In this document: positions 1 to 7,147 of the stretch, one piece after another
Layout of the letters: the number at the start of each line of letters is the position of its first letter
Position numbering within the stretch: the first letter of the stretch is position 1
From: Prevotella sp.
GTDB lineage: Bacteria; Bacteroidota; Bacteroidia; Bacteroidales; Bacteroidaceae
Length of the DNA stretch: 50,519 nucleotides
Assembly (NCBI GenBank): GCA_017618275.1
Contig: JAFZUS010000140.1
Location: forward strand, 1 to 50,519
Direction: 5' to 3'
Program-made: the position numbers and the translations under genes
The notes under the pieces: model-generated
What the model was told of the DNA's origin: nothing
The model's input: the letters and a program-made list of their open reading frames with translations, nothing else
Databases searched by the model: none

Positions 1-1230
1 GATACTGTATGGATGCTATTGGCAGCCATGTTGGTTTTCTGGATGCAGCCGGGCTTTGCGCTGTGTGAAGCAGGTTTTACGCGTAGTAAGAACACGGCCA
101 ACATCCTGATGAAGAACTTTGTCGACTTTATGTTCGGCTCGTTGCTGTTCTTCTTCCTCGGTTTCGGATTCATGTTCGGTAGCGAGGGTCTGGGTTTCAT
201 TGGCGCACCCAACTGGGGCGACCTGAGTTTCTATAAGGGCGACTTGCCCGTAGAGGGTTTTCTGATCTTTGAGACGGTGTTCTGCGCCACGAGTGCCACG
301 ATTGTCTCTGGTGCCATGGCCGAGCGTACGAAGTTCTCGATGTATATGGTCTATAGTGCTGTGATCTCGCTGTTCATCTATCCCATCGAAGGTCACTGGA
401 CTTGGGGTGGCGGCTGGCTCTGCAACGATGCGGCTGACAGTTTTATGATGTCAACGTTTGGCGATGTGTTCCACGACTTTGCAGGTTCTGCCATCGTGCA
501 TAGCGTGGGTGGTGTACTGGCCCTGATTGGTGCATTGGCACTGGGTCCCCGTATCGGTAAATACTCTAAGGACGGTAAGAGCCGCGCTATTCCTGGTCAC
601 AACCTGACGATGGCTGCACTGGGTGTGTTTATCCTCTGGCTCGGTTGGTTTGGCTTCAACCCGGGTTCGCAGTTGGCTGCCAGCGGTGAGGTAAACCGTA
701 TCGCCATCTCGCACGTATTCCTGACCACCAACCTCGCAGCGGCTGCCGGTGGTGTGGCCACGATGTTCCTCACTTATGTCAAATACGGCAAACCCTCGCT
801 CTCTCTGACGCTCAACGGTGTGTTGGCAGGTCTCGTGGGTATTACGGCAGGCTGTGACCTTGTATCGCCGGTAGGTGCTGTGATAATCGGCCTTGTGTGT
901 GGTATCGTATTGGTTTACGCCATCGAGTTTATCGACCACGTTCTGCATATCGATGACCCTGTGGGTGCTTCGTCTGTACACGGTGTCTGTGGTATTCTCG
1001 GCACTCTGATGACAGGTCTGCTGTCTACCAGCAACGGTGCCTTCTACGGTCACGGTTGGGGATTCTTCGGCGCTGAGTGCTTCGGTATCCTCGTTATCGA
1101 CCTCTGGGCTGCAGTCTGCGGTTTCGCCCTGTTCTATGGCATCAAGAAGGTGCACGGTCTGCGTGTAGGCAAGCGTGTGGAGGAAGAAGGGCTAGACATC
1201 TACGAGCATGGAGAGGCATGCTATAACTAA
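1..1230 (+). CDS. amt: Ammonium transporter (Amt family), 5' end outside the window
   Basis: Inner-membrane channel for ammonium/ammonia uptake. The frame is open from base 1, so the start lies upstream and about 409 codons are seen. The Amt N-terminal signature FWMQPGFALCEAGF is followed by about ten hydrophobic segments. Both pore histidines are present, in AIVHSVGG and in ASSVHGVCG. It differs from the second transporter at 2287 in its His-loop sequences, so the two are paralogues rather than a recent duplication. A P-II (glnK) partner would be expected close by but is not in the window. A porin-like gene follows after 70 bases with no terminator between, suggesting co-transcription. Family assignment is secure; substrate specificity is by homology. 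Confidence 0.95.
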   Translation, partial: DTVWMLLAAMLVFWMQPGFALCEAGFTRSKNTANILMKNFVDFMFGSLLFFFLGFGFMFGSEGLGFIGAPNWGDLSFYKGDLPVEGFLIFETVFCATSATIVSGAMAERTKFSMYMVYSAVISLFIYPIEGHWTWGGGWLCNDAADSFMMSTFGDVFHDFAGSAIVHSVGGVLALIGALALGPRIGKYSKDGKSRAIPGHNLTMAALGVFILWLGWFGFNPGSQLAASGEVNRIAISHVFLTTNLAAAAGGVATMFLTYVKYGKPSLSLTLNGVLAGLVGITAGCDLVSPVGAVIIGLVCGIVLVYAIEFIDHVLHIDDPVGASSVHGVCGILGTLMTGLLSTSNGAFYGHGWGFFGAECFGILVIDLWAAVCGFALFYGIKKVHGLRVGKRVEEEGLDIYEHGEACYN

Positions 1231-1298
1231 GTAGTTAAGTAGTTAAGTAGTTAAAGTAGTTAAGTAGATAAAGAAATTAAGAAGTTAAAGAAGTTAAG
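1231..1298. repeat. Degenerate tandem AGTAGTTA-type repeat between genes
   Basis: The whole spacer between the transporter and the porin consists of about eight imperfect copies of a 7-9 base unit (AGTAGTTA, then AAGAAGTTA). It has no hairpin and no recognisable promoter. Similar low-complexity spacers with other unit sequences occur at 3661, 20203, 32618 and 33168. Confidence 0.8.
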
Positions 1299-1300
1299 TT

Positions 1301-2011
1301 ATGAAAAAGATTGTTTTATTTGCAATGGGTTTGGTCATGGGAATGACGACCTTTGCACAGGATGAGATTGAGACAACGGTTAGTGGAGATATCGTGAGTA
1401 GTTATATCTGGCGTGGACAGGATCTGGGAAGCGCTGCCGTTCAGCCGACACTCGGCATCGGGTACAAAGGACTCTCGCTGTCGGCCTGGGGCAGTTATGG
1501 ACTGGTAAATCCTGCCGATACGAAGGAGTTTGACCTGACCCTGGCCTATGCTATCGGAGGTCTGAACATCGGTATTACAGACTATTGGTTCAGCGCTGGT
1601 CAAGACCCTGAGAACCGCTATTTCAAGTACGACGCCCATGGCACGAACCACGTGTTTGAGGCAAATATCGGCTATGACTTTGGACTGGCCAGTTTGCAGT
1701 GGTATACGAATATTGCAGGCAACGACGGAACAAACAAGGACGGCAAGCGGGCCTACAGCAGTTATGTTGAGGCGAATGTCCCATTCAAACTTGCCACAGT
1801 CGACTGGACTGCTACGGTCGGTGCCGTCCCCTTTGCCACGAGTGCATATAATGGCTGGACTTCGGGCTTTGCTGTTACCAATGTTTCATTGAAAGCGACG
1901 AAGGATATCAAGGTGACTGACTCATTCTCGATACCCATCTTCGGACAGATTGTCGGCAACCCTTGTTCGCAAATGGCTTACCTGGTACTTGGATTCACGT
2001 TACAGCCATAG
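1301..2011 (+). CDS. Small outer-membrane beta-barrel protein (TorF-like putative porin)
   Basis: A 236-residue protein with a clear signal peptide (MKKIVLFAMGLVMGMTTFA, cleaved before QDE). The mature part is short alternating strands rich in aromatic and Gly residues, ending in a hydrophobic strand (LGFTLQP), as in small outer-membrane barrels. The early motif SYIWRGQDLG resembles the TorF/Gcw_chp putative porin family often found beside nitrogen-assimilation genes. It lies between two ammonium transporters and ends in a strong terminator, so it is probably co-transcribed with the first. A role in letting small nitrogen compounds across the outer membrane is inferred from context only. Confidence 0.75.
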   Translation: MKKIVLFAMGLVMGMTTFAQDEIETTVSGDIVSSYIWRGQDLGSAAVQPTLGIGYKGLSLSAWGSYGLVNPADTKEFDLTLAYAIGGLNIGITDYWFSAGQDPENRYFKYDAHGTNHVFEANIGYDFGLASLQWYTNIAGNDGTNKDGKRAYSSYVEANVPFKLATVDWTATVGAVPFATSAYNGWTSGFAVTNVSLKATKDIKVTDSFSIPIFGQIVGNPCSQMAYLVLGFTLQP

Positions 2012-2025
2012 ATTCATAATGAAGT

Positions 2026-2066
2026 GCCCTCTCTTTCTGCCCTTGGGTAGGAGAGAGGGCTTTTTT
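2026..2066 (+). terminator. Rho-independent terminator after the porin gene
   Basis: A perfect 8-bp stem (GCCCTCTC at 2026-2033 with GAGAGGGC at 2053-2060) is followed by six T. It separates the first transporter/porin unit from the second transporter and its operon. Confidence 0.9.
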
Positions 2067-2118
2067 GTATTGTTGCTTTTGACGATTTGTAACGGAATGA
2101 TATGTTTTATGTGCAAAA

Positions 2119-2236
2119 TGTTAGCAAAATGAAAGTTGTTTTATGCTAAAACATTGCAAAGTGTCAGTTTGCTAATTTTTTAACAATCAAAAAGAAAGAA
2201 TAATGGCGAAATGTTATTAATATGCAGTACCTTTGC
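2119..2236 (+). promoter_or_regulatory. Promoter region of the amt-pyrG-purF-carAB-asnB operon
   Basis: The -7 box TACCTTTG lies at 2228-2235, with no good TTTG at -33, which suggests an activator is needed. Upstream, TTAGCAAA (2121-2128), its inverse TTTGCTAA (2168-2175) and a TGCTAA inside the palindrome GTTTTATGCTAAAAC (2138-2152) form a possible operator cluster. This is the only promoter-like sequence before asnB. The -7 box is a good match; the operator reading is inference. Confidence 0.6.
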
Positions 2237-2286
2237 AAAAAATTTGGTGAACGCAAAGCAAACAACACAAAAAAACAGATATATTT

Positions 2287-3687
2287 ATGAAGGTAAAAAG
2301 ACGTTGGATAATCCTGATGACGGCAATGACACTGATAGCCGTCTCAGGGCTGGCGGTAGGAGAGCCTACCTTTGATTGTGACTGGTCGGTGATCTCAGCG
2401 GCCGACGTGGCGTGGCTCATTACAGCCACGATTTTCGTTTTGATGATGACACCCGGTCTGTCATTCTTCTACGGCGGTATGGTAGGCGCGAAGAACGTGA
2501 TCTCGACGATGTTGCAGTCGTTCATCGCCATGGGACTGATATCCGTGCTTTGGGTGGTGATCGGTTTCTCACTTTGCTTTGGCGATGATATCGGCGGTGT
2601 GATTGGTAATCCGCTGACATTCCTGATGTTTCAGAATGTGGGTGCTGAGGTTTATACGACACCCGCAGGCAATATATTAGGTGGAGCCACCATTCCGTTG
2701 GCACTGTTTGCGCTGTTCCAAATGAAGTTCGCCATCATTACGCCGTCGCTGATTACGGGTTCGTTTGCAGAGCGTGTCAGGTTCTCGGCGTATATGTTCT
2801 TCATGATGTTCTTTTTCTTCGTCATCTACTGTCCACTGGCACATATGACCTGGCATCCGGAGGGCTTATTCCTACGCTGGGGAGTAGTCGACTTCGCGGG
2901 TGGTATCGTAGTACACGCCTCATCGGGTATTGCGGCATTGGCAGGTGCTATCTTCTTGGGACGGCGCAAGGCAGAAACACGTAAGAGCGAACCTGCTAAT
3001 ATTCCCTTTGTATTGTTGGGTGCAGCCATGTTGTGGTTAGGATGGTTCGGCTTTAATGCCGGTTCGTCGCTTCATGCCGACGGACAGGCCATCAAGGCAT
3101 TCCTGAATACAAATACGGCATCCGCCACGGCGATGATGACCTGGATATTCTTCGATTGCCTGCGTGGTCGTAAGCCCTCTGCCATGGGTGCTGCCGTGGG
3201 TTGTGTGGTTGGTCTGGTGGCCATCACGCCGTCGGCAGGCTATGTCACTGTCGGTCAGAGCATCTTCATCGCGTTTGTCATCACGCTCATCTGCAACGTC
3301 GCCGTCTATTGGCGTTCACACTCCCAGATCGATGATGCCCTTGACGTGTTCCCCACGCATGGTACTGGCGGTATCTTTGGTACCGTGCTGACGGGTATCT
3401 TCATCCAGGAAGGTCTCATCGCAGGCACGTGGGATGGTTTTGTGATTTTCCTCTATCATCTTCTGGCCATTGTCATCGTGTTTGTCTACACCTTCGCAAT
3501 GAGTTGGCTGGGATATAAACTCATTGACCGACTCATTCCTATGCGCGTATCAGCCTATAGCGAGAAAGTGGGTCTCGACTTCTCGCAGCATGATGAGCAC
3601 TACGGACTGGCGCACATCGGAGAACGAGAACTTGCGGAGTACGAGGAACACATTAGGGAGAAAGAAAGTGAGAAAGTGAGAAGGTGA
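2287..3687 (+). CDS. amt: Ammonium transporter (Amt family), operon leader
   Basis: A 466-residue Amt protein. An N-terminal cleavable-looking leader precedes SAADVAWLITATIFVLMM and the signature TPGLSFFYGGMVGAKN, typical of bacterial Amt. Pore histidines are in GGIVVHASSG and FPTHGTGGIFG. The charged C-terminal tail (from LIPMRVSAYSEKVGLD on) carries the conserved RV..EKVGLD region that contacts neighbouring subunits and P-II proteins, so P-II control is likely. It is the first gene of a tight run with pyrG 54 bases downstream and no terminator between, placing ammonium import with four glutamine-using enzymes. Confidence 0.96.
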   Translation: MKVKRRWIILMTAMTLIAVSGLAVGEPTFDCDWSVISAADVAWLITATIFVLMMTPGLSFFYGGMVGAKNVISTMLQSFIAMGLISVLWVVIGFSLCFGDDIGGVIGNPLTFLMFQNVGAEVYTTPAGNILGGATIPLALFALFQMKFAIITPSLITGSFAERVRFSAYMFFMMFFFFVIYCPLAHMTWHPEGLFLRWGVVDFAGGIVVHASSGIAALAGAIFLGRRKAETRKSEPANIPFVLLGAAMLWLGWFGFNAGSSLHADGQAIKAFLNTNTASATAMMTWIFFDCLRGRKPSAMGAAVGCVVGLVAITPSAGYVTVGQSIFIAFVITLICNVAVYWRSHSQIDDALDVFPTHGTGGIFGTVLTGIFIQEGLIAGTWDGFVIFLYHLLAIVIVFVYTFAMSWLGYKLIDRLIPMRVSAYSEKVGLDFSQHDEHYGLAHIGERELAEYEEHIREKESEKVRR

Positions 3688-3720
3688 GAAGGTGAGAAAA
3701 TCGTGATTAAGTGAGAAAGA
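3661..3720. repeat. Degenerate tandem GTGAGAA repeat at the amt-pyrG junction
   Basis: Six or so imperfect GTGAGAA(A/G) units start inside the last codons of amt (encoding the EKESEKVRR tail) and run through the spacer to pyrG. The same unit recurs at 33168-33190 before cobT and, on the other strand, inside cbiB at 32365-32395. Confidence 0.8.
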
Positions 3721-3741
3721 GCAAACTATCAAACAACTGAT

Positions 3742-5391
3742 ATGAATACAAAGTACATTTTCGTTACGGGCGGTGTGGTTTCCTCGTTAGGCAAGGGAAT
3801 CATCTCCGCCAGTATCGGTAAACTATTACAGGCACGCGGTTTCAAGGTCACCATCCAGAAGTTCGATCCCTACATCAACATCGACCCTGGAACGCTGAAT
3901 CCCTACGAACACGGCGAGTGTTATGTGACGGTGGATGGTATGGAGACCGACCTTGACCTGGGGCATTACGAACGGTTTACGGGTATTCACACTACTCGCA
4001 ACAACTCCATTACGACGGGGCGCATCTATAAGACCGTTATCGATCGTGAGCGTCACGGCGACTATCTGGGTAAAACGATTCAGGTGGTGCCACACATCAC
4101 CGACGAGATTAAACGTAGGATGTTGCGGGAAGGACTCGACGAGGGGTTGGATTTCGTCATCACAGAGGTTGGCGGTACGATTGGCGACATCGAGAGTGCG
4201 CCGTTTATGGAAGCCATCCGACAGTTGCGTTGGCAATTAGGTCGCGATGCGGTGTGCGTGCATCTAACGTACGTGCCGTATCTGAAAGCCGCTGACGAGT
4301 TGAAGACGAAACCCACGCAGCACTCTGTAAAAGAATTGCAGGGTATGGGTATCCAGCCCGACATCCTCGTACTCAGAACCGAACGCCACCTCAGCGACTC
4401 TATACGCCTGAAGGTGGCGTCGTTTTGTAATGTCGATCTGGAGTGCGTGGTGCAGAGTGAGGATATGCCCAGCATCTACGAGGTGCCAGTGAGTATGCAG
4501 CGACAGGGTCTTGATGCCGCTATTATGCGTAAGATCGGTATTCCTGTGGGAGAGACGCCAGCGATGCAGTCGTGGCATGATTTCCTTGACAAGCAGCGCA
4601 ATGCCAAGCGTGAGGTACACATCGGACTGGTGGGTAAGTACGACCTGCAGGATGCCTACAAGAGCATCCGCGAGAGTCTGAATCTGGCAGGTATCTATAA
4701 TGATGTGAAGGCCCGCTTGCACTTCGTGAACAGTGAGGGAATCACGAAAGAGAATGTCAGAGAGAAACTCGACGGTCTGCAAGGGGTAGTCATCTGTCCG
4801 GGTTTCGGACAGCGCGGCATTGAAGGCAAGATTATCGCTACCGAATACACCCGCACCCACGATATCCCAACCTTCGGTATCTGTCTGGGTATGCAGATGA
4901 TGGTGATCGAGTTTGCCCGCAACGTGTTGGGCTACAAGGATGCCAACAGTTGCGAAATGAATCCTGATACACCTCACAACGTGATTGACATTATGGAGGA
5001 GCAGAAGAGCATCACCCAGATGGGTGGTACGATGCGACTGGGTGCCTACGAGTGCGAACTGGTGAAAGGTAGCCGCGTTTATGAAGCATACGGCGAAGAG
5101 TCGCTGATTAGTGAAAGACATCGCCATCGCTATGAGTTCAACAATGCCTATAAAGAGGAGTACGAGAAGAAGGGTATGCAATGCGTGGGTATCAATCCTG
5201 CTGCCGATCTCGTAGAAATCGTCGAGATACCTGAGTTGAAATGGTATATCGGTACGCAGTTCCATCCAGAGTACTCGTCGACCGTGCTCCATCCGCATCC
5301 CCTGTTTATGTCGTTTATAAAGGCTGCGATTGTGCGAGTGCAGAGCCAAGCATGCTTGGGCTCTGCCGAGCGTGAGCAGGCTCGAATGTAA
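3742..5391 (+). CDS. pyrG: CTP synthase with a palindrome-encoded C-terminal tail
   Basis: Glutamine-hydrolysing CTP synthase (UTP + ATP + Gln to CTP), cytoplasmic, 549 residues. The synthetase domain starts with the hallmark KYIFVTGGVVSSLGKG and occupies about residues 1-270. The class-I glutaminase domain follows, with nucleophile C381 (FGICLGMQ) and H508/E510 (FHPEY). The enzyme homology ends at about residue 531 (LFMSFIKAA). The last 18 residues, containing GSAEREQAR, are encoded by a palindromic element at 5341-5384 and are not part of the usual family. The stop is 16 bases before the purF-like gene. Start chosen at the first ATG giving the conserved N-terminus. Confidence 0.97.
   Translation: MNTKYIFVTGGVVSSLGKGIISASIGKLLQARGFKVTIQKFDPYINIDPGTLNPYEHGECYVTVDGMETDLDLGHYERFTGIHTTRNNSITTGRIYKTVIDRERHGDYLGKTIQVVPHITDEIKRRMLREGLDEGLDFVITEVGGTIGDIESAPFMEAIRQLRWQLGRDAVCVHLTYVPYLKAADELKTKPTQHSVKELQGMGIQPDILVLRTERHLSDSIRLKVASFCNVDLECVVQSEDMPSIYEVPVSMQRQGLDAAIMRKIGIPVGETPAMQSWHDFLDKQRNAKREVHIGLVGKYDLQDAYKSIRESLNLAGIYNDVKARLHFVNSEGITKENVREKLDGLQGVVICPGFGQRGIEGKIIATEYTRTHDIPTFGICLGMQMMVIEFARNVLGYKDANSCEMNPDTPHNVIDIMEEQKSITQMGGTMRLGAYECELVKGSRVYEAYGEESLISERHRHRYEFNNAYKEEYEKKGMQCVGINPAADLVEIVEIPELKWYIGTQFHPEYSSTVLHPHPLFMSFIKAAIVRVQSQACLGSAEREQARM
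5341..5384. repeat. Palindromic element (family A) inside the pyrG 3' end
   Basis: An inverted repeat CAGAGCCAAG...CTTGGGCTCTG (5341-5365) is followed directly by a second small hairpin CGAGC...GCTCG (5367-5384). The right half CTCTGCCGAGCGTGAGCAGG is identical to the element at 18908-18953, and both are read in the same frame as SAEREQ. Relatives lie at 49811, 28089 and 31603. Confidence 0.85.
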
Positions 5392-5407
5392 TTCAAGACT
5401 TGTATCG

Positions 5408-7147
5408 ATGGAACAACTCAAGCATGAGTGTGGCGTGGCGATGATTCGTCTGCTGAAGCCACTCGACTATTACAAGCAGCGATATGGCACATGGCGCTAC
5501 GGTTTCAACAAACTCTACCTGATGATGGAGAAACAGCACAACCGTGGTCAGGAGGGTGCTGGTATCGCCTCGGTGAGTCTGAAAAAGGAACATGGCACGG
5601 AATATATGTTTCGCGAGAAGGCTGAAGGCAAAGATGCCATCACGGAAATCTTCAGTCGCGTGACGGAGCAGATGGCTGGTGAACTGTTGATGGGGCATCT
5701 GCGCTATTCGACTACAGGCAAGAGCGGACTGCAATATGTTCACCCGTTTTTGAGGCGAAATAACTGGCGTGCCAAGAACCTCTGTCTGTGCGGCAACTTC
5801 AACATGACCAACATCGATGAGGTCTTTCAGTTTCTGACGGAACAAGGTCAGTCACCGCGTATCTATGGCGACTCGTATATCACGCTCGAACTGATGGGTC
5901 ATCGTCTGGACCGTGAGGTGGAACGACTCTATGCCCTCGCCAAAGAACAGGGCCTGAAAGGTACGGACATCACAGACTATATTGACAATCACGTGGAGAT
6001 GGCAAATGTGTTGAAGACCACAATGAGCCATTACGATGGTGGTTACGTGATGTGTGGACTGACAGGCTCTGGCGAGATGTTCAGCGTGCGCGACCCCTGG
6101 GGCATTCGGCCTGCGTTCTATTATCGCGACGATGAGATGATTGCCTTGGCCAGTGAACGGCCTGTACTACAGACGACATTCGATTTGCAGGCAGAAGATA
6201 TCTGTGAACTCAAGCCTGGTGAGGCGTTGATTGTCCATAAAAACGGTGAGAGTCAACTGGAACAGATTATGCCAGCCCAACCCCTGAGTGCCTGCTCGTT
6301 CGAACGAATCTATTTCAGTCGTGGTTCAGACCACGATATCTATCAGGAGCGCAAGCGACTGGGTGAGCAACTCACGCCTGCTATCCTCAAAGCCGTTGAT
6401 GGAGATGTGGATCATACGGTCTTTTCTTATATCCCCAACACCGCTGAAGTGGCCTTCTATGGGATGACCGACGGGTTTAGAAAGTTACACGGGGAAGTAC
6501 GTACAGAAAAGGTGGTGTGGAAGGATATCAAGTTGCGCACCTTTATCGCTGACAACTCCGAGCGCAACGATCTCGCCGCCCACGTCTATGATATCAGTTA
6601 CGGTTCGTTGAAACCATACGAGGATAACCTCGTGATTATCGACGATTCGATTGTGCGAGGCACGACGCTGAAAGAGAGTATCTTCAAGATTCTCGACCGT
6701 CTGCATCCCAAGAAGATTGTGATGGTGTCGAGTTCGCCGCAGATTCGCTATCCCGACTACTACGGCATTGACATGTCGCACCTCGAGGAACTCTGTGCCT
6801 TCCGTGCAGCCATTGCACTTATTAAAGATAGAGGTATGCAGAAGTTGATTGCCGATACTTACAAGGCATGCAAGTATTCGCCTGCATCTTTGAATCACGT
6901 ACGCAACATCTATGCGCCGTTCAGTGTGGAAGAAATCAATGCGAAGATTGTGGAAATGCTTCGTCCTGAAGGTATGCAGGCCCCCATCAAACTGGTATTC
7001 CAGAGTATTGAGGGTCTTCATCATGCCTGTCCCAACCATCCGGGCGACTGGTACTTCACGGGACATTATCCTACGCCAGGCGGCATCCGACTGGTGAACC
7101 AAGCGTTTGTGAATTATGTAGAACAAGTTTTGAAAATGCAGTTGTAA
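5408..7147 (+). CDS. purF: Amidophosphoribosyltransferase-like glutamine amidotransferase
   Basis: A 579-residue class-II glutamine amidotransferase fused to a phosphoribosyltransferase domain. The ATG at 5408 gives MEQLKHECGV, so the nucleophile Cys8 follows a 7-residue propeptide as in B. subtilis-type PurF. EKQHNRGQEGAG and HLRYSTTG are glutaminase motifs. VIIDDSIVRGTT (about residues 409-420) is the PRPP-binding loop. It is longer than ordinary PurF (about 470-505), so it may be a second, specialised copy rather than the purine-pathway enzyme; whether another purF exists cannot be seen here. It overlaps the next gene by one base (TAATG), implying translational coupling in the nitrogen operon. 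Confidence 0.88.
   Translation: MEQLKHECGVAMIRLLKPLDYYKQRYGTWRYGFNKLYLMMEKQHNRGQEGAGIASVSLKKEHGTEYMFREKAEGKDAITEIFSRVTEQMAGELLMGHLRYSTTGKSGLQYVHPFLRRNNWRAKNLCLCGNFNMTNIDEVFQFLTEQGQSPRIYGDSYITLELMGHRLDREVERLYALAKEQGLKGTDITDYIDNHVEMANVLKTTMSHYDGGYVMCGLTGSGEMFSVRDPWGIRPAFYYRDDEMIALASERPVLQTTFDLQAEDICELKPGEALIVHKNGESQLEQIMPAQPLSACSFERIYFSRGSDHDIYQERKRLGEQLTPAILKAVDGDVDHTVFSYIPNTAEVAFYGMTDGFRKLHGEVRTEKVVWKDIKLRTFIADNSERNDLAAHVYDISYGSLKPYEDNLVIIDDSIVRGTTLKESIFKILDRLHPKKIVMVSSSPQIRYPDYYGIDMSHLEELCAFRAAIALIKDRGMQKLIADTYKACKYSPASLNHVRNIYAPFSVEEINAKIVEMLRPEGMQAPIKLVFQSIEGLHHACPNHPGDWYFTGHYPTPGGIRLVNQAFVNYVEQVLKMQL

Noticed and set aside
4264-5421. Long open frame (385 codons) antisense to pyrG
   Set aside because: It is a shadow of pyrG codon bias; the plus strand encodes full CTP synthase motifs throughout. 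The antisense translation is rich in His/Leu without any domain.
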